NCBI GenBank assembly: GCA_947457025.1
Contig: CANGUI010000010.1
Span: 1 to 17,792 of the forward strand
Direction: 5' to 3'
DNA from: Flammeovirgaceae bacterium
GTDB taxonomy: Bacteria; Bacteroidota; Bacteroidia; Cytophagales; Cyclobacteriaceae
DNA length: 17,792 bases
Below the pieces are notes generated by a model that ran no database searches, was not told the origin of the DNA, and saw nothing but the letters and a program-made list of their open reading frames with translations. The first letter of the stretch is position 1, and each line of letters begins with the position of its first letter. Positions 7,853 to 14,588 of this stretch are shown in pieces. The position numbers were made by a program, and so were the translations under genes.

Positions 7853-10800
7853 CTACATCGCGTCGGGCAGGCTTACGGCATCAATTTGTTTTTCGCGCAC
7901 CAGCTGATTCAGTTTGGGCACTTGCTCGTTAAATACCTTTTTAAGGGCGTTAAGCTGCTCATCAATCTTACCGGTCACTTCGCTGTACACCGCCCGCACT
8001 TGGTGCGTTGGCTCATAATCGCTGCCATCCACTTCGCCAGCTAACGCGGCCAGTTTGTTGTTTAACCTTACGGGGAAGTTGAGCGGATCTTGCCCACTTC
8101 GGTTTTTAGTTTGATAGAGTGCTTCTTCAATCTTCTTCATCCCATCCAGAATTTGCTTGGCCTGATCGTTGATGGCCTTGAACTCTTCCTTACCTTTCAT
8201 CGGCTCCGTTACGCGGTTAATTTGTTCGCGCGAAGTTCGGATACGTTTGATCGCTTGGTGCGTTTCGGTGAGTTTATCACGAACCGCGATCGAAAACTCA
8301 AACTGCTCGCGGATGTCGGCCACGGTACCGCTGGTGCGCGGGTCTTTTACGATTTCGAATTCGGTTTCGGAGGAGGTACCATTTACCGTAAGACGGGCTT
8401 TGTAGGTGCCCGGCACCGCCTTTGGTCCGGTTAAGCCACCGGCCCATAGAATCAATCCATCAAAACCCTCGGCATCCGCATAGCGCATATTCCACACAAA
8501 CTTGTTCATGCCGGGCTTAATCCGCAGTTGCTCTTCTTTTGCTTTTTTATCCGGCTTGGTGGCGTATTTTTTAATCACCTTGCCATTCGCTTCCAGAATT
8601 TCCAGTGCGGCCACGGCTTTCGTGGTGTCTTTGATGAAGTAGTGCATAATTACACCGCCCGGGTGGTTGCGCCCCTCTGTTTTTGAACCACTGCGCCCGC
8701 GCCACGAAACATCGCCTCCGTTCATCCGGTAGCTGGGCATGGGTTTGTACAGGTTTACATCGGCTTTCGCCACGCTTTCGTTCAGTTGATGCAGCGGGGT
8801 AAGATCATCGATCATCCAGAAACTGCGCCCCTGGGTGGCAGCAATCAGATTATCGTTTTTGATGGTGAGATCCGTAATCGGTACGATGGGCAGGTTGAGT
8901 TGGAACGGTTTCCAACTTGCGCCATCGTCAAAAGAAATATACATGCCTGTTTCCGTGCCCGCATACAATAGGCCTTTGCGCTTGGGGTCTGCACGCAGCA
9001 CGCGTGTGAAATGCGCCGCATCAATGCCAGTAGTAATGCGTGTCCAGGTTTGGCCGTAGTCTTTCGTTTTGTATAGGTAAGGCTGATAGTCGCCCAACTT
9101 GTAGCGCGTGCCGGCAATGTAGGCGCTGCCTTTATCAAACGGATCGAACTCTACGCTGTTGATCATCATCCACTCCGGCATTCCTTTGGGCGTTACCTCA
9201 GTCCATTTCGCGCCGCCATCGCGCGTAATGTGTACGCGACCATCGTCCGTGCCGGCCAAAATCACATCTTTCTCGTAGGGCGATTCCGCTACAGCGAAAA
9301 TGGTGCAATAGTATTCTACTGAAGTATTGTCTTTCGTAATCGGGCCGCCGGAGGGGCCTAGTTTGGTCGGATCATTACGCGACAGATCGGGGCTGATGAT
9401 TTCCCAGCTCTCGCCACCGTTTGTGCTGGCATGCAGATACTGGGAAGCCGCATATACTTTTTTGGGATTGTGGGGCGAAAAGAAAATCGGGAAGTTCCAC
9501 TGGAAGCGGTACTTCGCGCCTTCCGCACCGTGCCCCATGGGGTTATCCGGCCATGGGTTGATATTGCGTTCTTCGCCCGTGCGGTGGTTCTTGCGGGTTA
9601 GAAATCCATCATAACTTCCGCCATACACCACATCGTTATCCAGCGGATCCACGGCAATGTGGCCGCTTTCCCCACCGGCCGTCGGCTCCCAGTCGCGTTC
9701 ACCAATCGAAAACCCGTCGGTGCGGTGGGCAATGCGTTGCGTGGAGTTGTCTTGCTGTGCGCCGTAAATGCGGTAGGGGAAATGATTATCCGTAGTTACG
9801 CGGTAGTATTGCGCAGTAGGTTGGTTGTGATAGGTTGTCCAGTTCTCACCGGCATCGAAGCTCACCTGGGCGCCACCATCATCGGCAATGATCATGCGCT
9901 GGTTGTCTTCGGGGGCAATCCAAAGGTCGTGATGATCGCCATGCGGTGCATTGTACGATTGAAACGTACGGCCGCCATCTTTCGAGCGGTGATAGGCCAC
10001 GTTCATCACATACACAATATCTTCTTCTTTTGTATCGGCATAGATTTTTGAATAGTACCATGCGCGTTGGCGCAAGTTGCGGTCGTCATTCATTTTCCGC
10101 CAGGTTTTGCCGGCATCGTCCGAGCGGTACACACCGCCATTATCGTTTTCGATGATGGCGTATACGCGATTAGAATTTACAGGCGATACGGATACACCGC
10201 TAATGCCCCAAATACCTTTTGGCAGGCCTTCGTTTTTGGTGATCTCCGTCCAGGTATCGCCACCATCCGTGGTTTTCCATAGGCCGGAACCCTCGCCGCC
10301 GCTCTCCAGGCTGTAGGGCGTTCTGCGGATACGCCACGTGCTGGCATATAAAATACGTGGGTTGCTGGGATCCATATTTAACTCAACGGCACCGGCATCC
10401 GCGTTAGCGAAAAGAATCCGCTTCCAGCTTTTGCCACCATCTACCGAGCGGTATACTCCGCGTTCGTCAGAGGATTTGAAAAGATCGCCCAACACCGCGG
10501 CGTAGACCACGTCTGGGTTTTTGGGATGGATCACGATGCGCGGAATGTGACGAGAATCCTTTAACCCAATGGCAGTCCAGGTCTTTCCGGCATCGGTAGT
10601 TTTGAACATCCCATAGCCGTAGGATACATTGCCGCGCACCGTTACTTCACCACCGCCTACGTAGATCACGTTATTATCCCACTCGCTAACGGCTACAGCG
10701 CCAATGCTGCCGCCAAAAAAACCGTCGGAAATATTCTCCCAGGTATTTCCTGCATCGGTGGTGCGCCAAACACCACCACCGGTGGCGCCAAAGTAGTAGA

Positions 10801-11005
10801 GATTCGGTTTGCCCGGCACGCCGGCAACGGTGGCCGACCGCCCGCCGCGGAAGGGGCCGATGTTACGCCACTCGATGGCGCTGTACAACTTTTCATCATA
10901 CGTTAATGTGGAAGCGGGTGGCGCCGTGCCTTTCTTCTGGGCTCCAACACTCAGTGCAGCCAGCATCCCTATTGCCAGCCACCACTTTCCTGGTTTTGTA
11001 TTCAT
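7853..11005 (-). CDS. Large secreted Asp-box (BNR/sortilin-like) beta-propeller protein
   Basis: Exported 1050-residue protein often annotated 'glycosyl hydrolase' or 'BNR repeat protein'; a true enzymatic role is unproven. The ATG at 11003-11005 gives MNTKPGKWWLAIGMLAALSVGAQ, a clear signal peptide; the 28 upstream in-frame residues are rejected. I count eleven Asp-boxes (S/T-x-D/N-x-G-x-x-W/F) at about 82-89, 136-143, 187-194, 245-252, 295-302, 341-348, 382-389, 527-534, 594-601, 647-654 and 691-698, consistent with one large or two stacked propellers as in sortilin/Vps10 folds. A beta-sandwich-like region at about 770-880 and a helical tail (about 890-1050) follow. There is no obvious type IX secretion C-terminal domain. 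Family members are abundant in Bacteroidota and Gemmatimonadota. It is transcribed alone, divergent from the MFS gene. Confidence 0.9.
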   Translation of the reverse strand: MNTKPGKWWLAIGMLAALSVGAQKKGTAPPASTLTYDEKLYSAIEWRNIGPFRGGRSATVAGVPGKPNLYYFGATGGGVWRTTDAGNTWENISDGFFGGSIGAVAVSEWDNNVIYVGGGEVTVRGNVSYGYGMFKTTDAGKTWTAIGLKDSRHIPRIVIHPKNPDVVYAAVLGDLFKSSDERGVYRSVDGGKSWKRILFANADAGAVELNMDPSNPRILYASTWRIRRTPYSLESGGEGSGLWKTTDGGDTWTEITKNEGLPKGIWGISGVSVSPVNSNRVYAIIENDNGGVYRSDDAGKTWRKMNDDRNLRQRAWYYSKIYADTKEEDIVYVMNVAYHRSKDGGRTFQSYNAPHGDHHDLWIAPEDNQRMIIADDGGAQVSFDAGENWTTYHNQPTAQYYRVTTDNHFPYRIYGAQQDNSTQRIAHRTDGFSIGERDWEPTAGGESGHIAVDPLDNDVVYGGSYDGFLTRKNHRTGEERNINPWPDNPMGHGAEGAKYRFQWNFPIFFSPHNPKKVYAASQYLHASTNGGESWEIISPDLSRNDPTKLGPSGGPITKDNTSVEYYCTIFAVAESPYEKDVILAGTDDGRVHITRDGGAKWTEVTPKGMPEWMMINSVEFDPFDKGSAYIAGTRYKLGDYQPYLYKTKDYGQTWTRITTGIDAAHFTRVLRADPKRKGLLYAGTETGMYISFDDGASWKPFQLNLPIVPITDLTIKNDNLIAATQGRSFWMIDDLTPLHQLNESVAKADVNLYKPMPSYRMNGGDVSWRGRSGSKTEGRNHPGGVIMHYFIKDTTKAVAALEILEANGKVIKKYATKPDKKAKEEQLRIKPGMNKFVWNMRYADAEGFDGLILWAGGLTGPKAVPGTYKARLTVNGTSSETEFEIVKDPRTSGTVADIREQFEFSIAVRDKLTETHQAIKRIRTSREQINRVTEPMKGKEEFKAINDQAKQILDGMKKIEEALYQTKNRSGQDPLNFPVRLNNKLAALAGEVDGSDYEPTHQVRAVYSEVTGKIDEQLNALKKVFNEQVPKLNQLVREKQIDAVSLPDAM

Positions 11006-11162
11006 ACGAAACGGTTGATTTGAGATGATTTTAACCCCGAGATTACGATCAAAATTCAAGTGGTACACCCTCTTTTTTATGAAAGGCAAAATGGCCCCAA
11101 GCGGAGGCGAATCTGCCAGAGCAAATTTTGATTGTGATGAATTTTTTCAAGATACTTACGGC
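11006..11162. promoter_or_regulatory. Divergent intergenic region between the Asp-box and MFS genes
   Basis: This 157-bp AT-rich spacer must contain both promoters. I see no full TTTG-N19-21-TAnnTTTG match on either strand. Further in-frame ATGs at 11079 and 11091 lie in it, so the MFS start could be somewhat earlier than chosen. Confidence 0.35.
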
Positions 11163-12395
11163 ATGAGTGAAAACGACAGCCGCCATTTGTTTCGCCTGCC
11201 GGTGATTGTTGCTGCGCTGGGCTATTTTGTTGATATCTACGACCTGCTGCTTTTTAGCATTGTGCGGAGGCCGAGCCTCATGGCGTTGGGCGTGCCGGAA
11301 GATCAGCTGTTTGCGCAGGGCGAGTTCTTGCTTCAGGTGCAAATGACGGGCTTGTTAATAGGCGGCATTATCTGGGGTGTGATGGGCGACAAGCGCGGCC
11401 GCCTGTCCGTGCTCTTCGGTTCTATTCTGCTCTATTCACTGGCGAATATTGCGAACGGATTAGTTACGTCCGTGCCGCAATACGCTGTTTTACGGTTCAT
11501 TTCCGGCATTGGCCTGGCTGGAGAATTAGGAGCCGGCATCACGCTGGTATCGGAAGTGCTGCCCGCGCGGTTGCGTGCCTATGGTACTACGTTGGTTGCT
11601 TCCGTTGGCCTGATGGGAGCTGTGCTGGCCAACGTGATTGCCAAAACGTTCGATTGGCAGATCGCCTATTTTATCGGAGGGGGCCTGGGTTTGTTGCTGC
11701 TGCTGGCGCGCGTGAGCGTGCTGGAGTCGGGCATCTTCATGAAAATCAAAACCGCTGCGGTAAAACGCGGTCATTTCATCTCCCTGTTTACCCACGGCAA
11801 ACGCTTTAAGCGGTTCATGGGCTGCATTTTCATCGGGCTTCCCATCTGGTTTGTGATCGGCATCCTGATCACTTTCTCCCCTGAATTTGCAAAAGCGCTG
11901 GGCATCACCGAAAAAATTGCAGCCGGTGATGCCGTGATGTACAGCTATATCGGGCTTGCGGTGGGAGATATGGCGAGCGGATTTATCAGCCAGGCCATTC
12001 GCTCCCGGCGCCAGGTGGTGCTGCTGTATATTTTCCTGACCGCAGTCTTTATCCTGGTTTACCTGTTTTATCCAATTCAAAGTGCCACCATGTTCTATGT
12101 GGCTTGCTTTCTGCTTGGGGTGGGAATTGGATATTGGGCGTTGTTTGTCACCATCGCAGCCGAACAATTTGGTACCAATTTGCGCAGTACTGTGGCCACG
12201 ACCGTTCCGAATTTCATCCGCGGTACGGTGGTGCCCATCACGATGCTGTTTGGGTTTTTACGCGATGATCTTCAGTTGGGTGTGGTAAACGGGGCGCTCT
12301 TAGTTGGGGCGCTGACCATCGTCATCGGTCTTTTTGCCCTGCGATCGGTGGAAGAGACTTTTGGCCGCGACCTCAACTTTTTGGAAGAGGATTGA
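11163..12395 (+). CDS. Major facilitator superfamily transporter (sugar/metabolite-porter type)
   Basis: Inner-membrane secondary transporter of 410 residues with about twelve hydrophobic segments. From the ATG at 11163, TM1 carries an acidic Asp-Ile-Tyr-Asp pair (24-27). The MFS loop 2-3 motif appears as MGDKRGRLSVLFG (74-86), followed by RFISGIGLAGELGAG (111-125) and SEVLPARLRAYG (130-141), the pattern of the sugar-porter and metabolite:H+ symporter groups. A long cytoplasmic loop with basic residues separates the two halves near 185-215. I chose ATG 11163 because the upstream in-frame stretch from 11025 is not membrane-like and reads as intergenic; starts at 11079 or 11091 cannot be excluded. 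Substrate is unknown. No terminator is evident downstream. Confidence 0.88.
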   Translation: MSENDSRHLFRLPVIVAALGYFVDIYDLLLFSIVRRPSLMALGVPEDQLFAQGEFLLQVQMTGLLIGGIIWGVMGDKRGRLSVLFGSILLYSLANIANGLVTSVPQYAVLRFISGIGLAGELGAGITLVSEVLPARLRAYGTTLVASVGLMGAVLANVIAKTFDWQIAYFIGGGLGLLLLLARVSVLESGIFMKIKTAAVKRGHFISLFTHGKRFKRFMGCIFIGLPIWFVIGILITFSPEFAKALGITEKIAAGDAVMYSYIGLAVGDMASGFISQAIRSRRQVVLLYIFLTAVFILVYLFYPIQSATMFYVACFLLGVGIGYWALFVTIAAEQFGTNLRSTVATTVPNFIRGTVVPITMLFGFLRDDLQLGVVNGALLVGALTIVIGLFALRSVEETFGRDLNFLEED

Positions 12396-12526
12396 AAAAT
12401 TTACGTTTTCGGCACTTTTTCCGGACGTAGCGGCACCTTTTGTGGTGTCGGCTCAAAAATCCCATAAAGTGAAAAATGCTGCTCGCTTAAACCTTTGCCC
12501 GCGCCGCCAGTCTGATAATCAAAAAC

Positions 12527-12838
12527 ATGAAAACGATCATCATAGCATGCCTGATGCTGGTTGGCGTAACCGCGATGGCACAAGAGCAGACACCGAAAGT
12601 AGATAGCCGCGAGCGCGTCCAGCGCGGGCGTATTGCCGGAGGCCGGGCCAGCGGGGAAGTCACCAGCCGGGAAGCTGCCGCCCTAAACACACAGCAACGC
12701 AATATCCGCCGAACGGAGCGGAGGGCAAAGGCCGATGGCAATGTTACGGCGCAGGAACGTCGGAAACTGGATCGCAAACAAGATCGCGCCAGCCGTAACA
12801 TCCGCCGGGCCAAGACTAATAACGTGGACAACAATTGA
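12527..12838 (+). CDS. Small secreted basic repeat protein of unknown function
   Basis: A 103-residue protein with a clear signal peptide (MKTIIIACLMLVGVTAMAQ). The mature part is Arg/Lys/Asp-rich and internally repeated: unit 1 at about 42-69 (SGEVTSREAAALNTQQRNI) and unit 2 at 70-97 (DGNVTAQERRKLDRKQDRA). Both follow G-x-V-T-x-x-E-x-x-x-L-x-x-x-Q, then a charged helix ending in IRR or RRAK. Residues 28-41 look like the tail of a further, partial unit. The DG/SG-x-V-T-x-x-E turn recalls the loop-helix of TerB-like or EF-hand-like modules, but canonical calcium ligands are missing. I do not know the function. It follows the MFS gene after 131 bp and ends before a terminator, so it is probably transcribed on its own. 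Confidence 0.8.
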   Translation: MKTIIIACLMLVGVTAMAQEQTPKVDSRERVQRGRIAGGRASGEVTSREAAALNTQQRNIRRTERRAKADGNVTAQERRKLDRKQDRASRNIRRAKTNNVDNN

Positions 12839-12856
12839 TCGGGTAACGAATCGAAG

Positions 12857-12890
12857 AAAAGGCCCCGCACTGCGGCGGCTTTTTTTGTTT
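12857..12890 (+). terminator. Terminator after the small secreted repeat protein
   Basis: AAAAG-GCC-C-CCGC (12857-12868) pairs with GCGG-C-GGC-TTTT around an ACT loop (12869-12871), with one bulge; a T7 run and GTTTT follow. It lies just after the repeat-protein gene and upstream of tmRNA. Confidence 0.7.
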
Positions 12891-12934
12891 TGGGTGCTCC
12901 ATTTTGATCTCCTCGGTGGGAACTTTTATTCTCG

Positions 12935-12942
12935 TAGATTTG
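12935..12942 (+). promoter_or_regulatory. Possible Bacteroidota -7 box for ssrA
   Basis: TAGATTTG is a full match to TAnnTTTG and lies 37 nt before the mature tmRNA 5' end, leaving room for a short 5' leader removed by RNase P. The nearest upstream TTTG (12903-12906) is 28 nt away, too far for the usual -33 box, so this is tentative. Confidence 0.4.
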
Positions 12943-12979
12943 TCGTGGATTTGATAAAAGACGTTTATCAGGTTATTCC

Positions 12980-13372
12980 GGGGCTGACCGGTTTTGACAG
13001 GTTGTGTGAAGGTGAACGCAGCGTGCAAGCGCATGAGGGTAGCGCTTTGAAAACTGCTCTCAAATTCTACGTGGCGAGAATACTTACGCCATGGCCGCTT
13101 AATCACGCGTAGCGCGTGACAAGCTTGTCTCCCGATAAGATCGGGAGAGGCCATCATCGCTCAGCGCCTCTGTTCTGCGGGTGCTGAAACAGCGGTGTCG
13201 TTCAGCAGAAACTGGGCCCCGTTGTGTTGCGCAACGGTGTTGAGACAACAGCAACTAAGGAGGCGTGAAGGCGGTTGATTGCCTGGCGTTTCCCGAAAAT
13301 TAAAATCAACTACGCATGTAGACCGTTCATGGTCATCTTCTCTGGACCAGGGTTCGACTCCCTGCAGCTCCA
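12980..13372 (+). ncRNA. ssrA: Transfer-messenger RNA (tmRNA)
   Basis: tmRNA rescues stalled ribosomes and adds a degradation tag. The 5' end GGGGCTGACCGGTTTTGACA pairs through GGGGCTG (12980-12986) with CAGCTCC (13365-13371) as the acceptor stem. A perfect T arm CAGGG-TTCGACT-CCCTG lies at 13348-13364, and discriminator A is 13372; CCA is not encoded. The tag frame begins at 13073. Directly after the tag stop are two perfect stems, TCACGCG-TAG-CGCGTGA (13103-13119) and TCTCCCGAT-AAG-ATCGGGAGA (13128-13148), which fit the helix 5 and pseudoknot region. Ends are deduced by base pairing. Protein-like reading frames across this stretch on both strands are spurious. Confidence 0.95.
13073..13102 (+). 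other. tmRNA tag-peptide reading frame
   Basis: GGC GAG AAT ACT TAC GCC ATG GCC GCT TAA encodes GENTYAMAA and a stop, so the full tag would be A-GENTYAMAA with the alanine carried by tmRNA. The hydrophobic AMAA end suits ClpXP-type recognition. The resume codon is assigned by analogy with other Bacteroidota tags of the form GE-x-x-YA-x-AA. Confidence 0.88.
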
Positions 13373-13380
13373 CCCGTACG

Positions 13381-13409
13381 GCCACCGCACAAAGGCGGTG
13401 GCTTTTTTT
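13381..13409 (+). terminator. Rho-independent terminator of ssrA
   Basis: A perfect 8-bp stem GCCACCGC (13381-13388) / GCGGTGGC (13395-13402) with a 6-nt loop, followed by T7. It starts 9 nt after the tmRNA end and precedes the ridA-like gene by 21 nt. Confidence 0.92.
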
Positions 13410-13429
13410 ATCACTCAACTCCAAAGGCT

Positions 13430-13879
13430 ATGAAATTTGTCTTCACACTCACTACCGCCGTGTTGGTCACTGCGGGCTTTGCGCAGCAAAAACAGTTCAT
13501 CAACCCGTTTCCGGTTGTGCCACCCGGCTACACACATGTGGTTGCCGTTTCGCCCGGAAAGACAATCTATATTTCAGGGCAGGTGCCGGTCAATGACAAA
13601 GGGGAGACCGTGGGGGCGGGTGATTTCCGGGCTCAGGTAGTGCAGGTATACGAAAATCTGAAGGTCGCCCTGGCGGCAGCGGGCGCCACGTTCAGCGATG
13701 TGGTGAAGATGAACACGTATGTGGTGAACTACCAACCTGCCGACGTAGTGATCATCCGCGAGGTGCGCAAAAACTATTTGTCACCCACGCAGCCGCCGGC
13801 CAGTACCCTCGTAGGCGTGCAGGCGCTGGTGAACCCCGACTTCCGGATTGAAATAGAGGCCATCGCGGTAGTCAAGTAG
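13430..13879 (+). CDS. Exported RidA/YjgF-family protein lacking the catalytic arginine
   Basis: A 149-residue member of the RidA (YjgF/YER057c/UK114) family with an N-terminal signal peptide, MKFVFTLTTAVLVTAGFAQ, so it is probably periplasmic; canonical RidA is cytoplasmic and hydrolyses reactive enamines and imines. Family hallmarks are IYISGQVPV (46-54), the helix with NLKVALAAAGATFSDVVK (76-93) and the C-terminal IEIEAIAVVK (140-149). In E. coli RidA an arginine (Arg105) in PARSCVEVARL holds the substrate carboxylate; here the aligned stretch PASTLVGVQAL puts Ser125 at that place. Rid subfamilies without this arginine are not expected to be standard imine deaminases. Its own promoter is not evident; it may rely on read-through past the ssrA terminator. 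Family call firm, function open. Confidence 0.9.
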   Translation: MKFVFTLTTAVLVTAGFAQQKQFINPFPVVPPGYTHVVAVSPGKTIYISGQVPVNDKGETVGAGDFRAQVVQVYENLKVALAAAGATFSDVVKMNTYVVNYQPADVVIIREVRKNYLSPTQPPASTLVGVQALVNPDFRIEIEAIAVVK

Positions 13880-13881
13880 CT

Positions 13882-13911
13882 TTTGCAGTTTACAAGCATT
13901 CGGTATCTTTG
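13882..13911 (+). promoter_or_regulatory. Bacteroidota-type promoter of tRNA-Arg
   Basis: TTTG (13882-13885), an 18-nt spacer and TATCTTTG (13904-13911) closely match the Bacteroidota -33/-7 consensus (TTTG, about 19-21 nt, TAnnTTTG). Transcription would begin about 10-15 nt before the tRNA 5' end at 13933. Confidence 0.65.
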
Positions 13912-13932
13912 CCGCTCTTTTCGAAGTTCTTT

Positions 13933-14004
13933 GGCTCCGTAGTTTAATGGATAGAACGAGAGATTCCGGTTCTCTTGGTGGGGGTTCGATTCCCTCCGGG
14001 GCTA
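13933..14004 (+). tRNA. tRNA-Arg (anticodon CCG)
   Basis: Cloverleaf by hand: acceptor GGCTCCG (13933-13939) with CGGGGCT (13997-14003); D arm GTTT/GAAC (13942-13945, 13954-13957); anticodon stem AGAGA/TCTCT (13959-13963, 13971-13975) around loop TTCCGGT with anticodon CCG at 13966-13968, reading CGG; variable loop TGGT; T arm GGGGG-TTCGATT-CCCTC (13980-13996). Discriminator A is 14004 and CCA is not encoded. The first acceptor pair is G1-U72, a wobble, which is unusual. The 3' half probably doubles as the attachment site of the element that starts here. Confidence 0.95.
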
Positions 14005-14005
14005 C
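13980..14005 (+). other. Probable attachment site (att) at the tRNA-Arg 3' end
   Basis: Tyrosine-recombinase elements commonly insert in the T arm or 3' end of tRNA genes and restore the gene. Base composition and gene content change right after this tRNA, and a tyrosine recombinase lies about 3.2 kb further on. The matching copy of the tRNA 3' end is not in the window, so the core cannot be delimited. Confidence 0.55.
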
Positions 14006-14039
14006 TTATATGTTTTATAAAAATTTGATAATCAAGGTA

Positions 14040-14077
14040 ATAGGTTTTATTTGTACCTATGGGTGGATGTATAGGTA
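14040..14077. repeat. Cluster of three ATAGGT hexamers next to the tRNA
   Basis: ATAGGT occurs at 14040-14045 (plus), 14055-14060 (as ACCTAT, minus) and 14071-14076 (plus), about 15-16 nt apart, with a one-mismatch copy TTAGGT at 14105-14110. The last two full copies share a seventh base (ATAGGTA). The spacing and position are consistent with arm-type binding sites for the recombinase or excisionase, but this is inference. Confidence 0.5.
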
Positions 14078-14145
14078 GACTTACAACGGGGATTCGAAAT
14101 GTACTTAGGTCGGAAAACTGAGCAACAACCCAAACGAATTAGAAA

Positions 14146-14487
14146 ATGAAAGCAAAAACATTCTTATTTTTTTTGGCATTATCGGGAGTGCTCTACGCTC
14201 AACCCGACACTGTGACATACGAGCATTGCCAGCTAATGTCTACTCACATAACCTTTAAAAAAAAGCGCTCGTTCAGTGTTTCAGCGCCAACTAGGCTTTT
14301 GAAAGAACTTGCATGGATTACCGAAGCACAAGGCGAGCCTTACGATGTTGTGGATTTACTTGAACAAGCTGGGTGGCGATTAACTCAGACTGATTTTGAG
14401 GTTTTACAACAAACAGAATTGTCTTCGATCATTGTTTTTCGTTTTAACTTTAAAAGGCCGCGTTACATAAAACATGAGCGACGCTGA
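14146..14487 (+). CDS. Small exported protein, possibly DUF4177-like
   Basis: A 113-residue protein with a signal peptide (MKAKTFLFFLALSGVLYAQ) and a short mature domain. The pattern YEHCQL (25-30), then VVDLLEQAGWRL (68-79) and a final FRFNFKRP (98-105) resembles small Bacteroidota proteins with a 'D-x-L-x-x-x-GW-x-L ... FKR' layout, as in DUF4177-like families; this is a weak pattern match, and I would not assign a function. It lies about 140 bp inside the boundary next to tRNA-Arg, reads toward the element, and converges on the 143-residue gene with a terminator-like hairpin between. It may be element cargo or a host gene left beside the insertion. No clear promoter is seen upstream. Confidence 0.65.
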   Translation: MKAKTFLFFLALSGVLYAQPDTVTYEHCQLMSTHITFKKKRSFSVSAPTRLLKELAWITEAQGEPYDVVDLLEQAGWRLTQTDFEVLQQTELSSIIVFRFNFKRPRYIKHERR

Positions 14488-14512
14488 GATTAAAGCTTGT
14501 TACTTGAAAGCC

Positions 14513-14561
14513 CAGTAAAAAAAGCCCCCATTTGAATGAGGAGCTCAAACGGCTTTGTTTG
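14513..14561 (-). terminator. Terminator of the leftward element operon
   Basis: On the minus strand, AAAGCC-GTTTGA pairs with TCAAAT-GGGGGCTTT (extra Gs form a bulge), followed by a run of seven Ts. It lies about 30 nt after the stop of the 143-residue gene. The plus-strand copy is followed by only TTTGTTTGG, so leftward use is more likely. Confidence 0.65.
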
Positions 14562-14588
14562 GAGTTACCGCCATTGCTTTCGGATTTT

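Noticed and set aside
11025..11162. A longer N-terminus for the MFS transporter starting at 11025
   Set aside because: The added 46 residues are not membrane-like and occupy the divergent promoter spacer; ATG 11163 directly precedes a normal MFS N-terminus.
11526..12167. A 213-residue minus-strand frame inside the MFS transporter, and similar long antisense frames at 3501-3887 and 6048-6602
   Set aside because: They lie fully within well-identified genes and encode His/Gln-rich or otherwise shadow-like sequence without recognisable domains.
12431..12450. CGGCACC...GGTGTCG inverted repeat after the MFS gene as a terminator
   Set aside because: It has one wobble pair and no T-run on either side.
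12487..12870. A 127-residue minus-strand frame over the small secreted repeat protein
   Set aside because: It is the antisense of a repetitive arginine-codon-rich gene; the plus strand has a proper signal peptide and a terminator.
12816..13596. Several protein-like reading frames across the tmRNA region on both strands (for example 12816-13157 minus, 13161-13424 minus, 13279-13596 plus)
   Set aside because: They overlap tmRNA with complete acceptor, T arm, tag and terminator, and their translations show no domain or export signal. They are by-products of the RNA gene.
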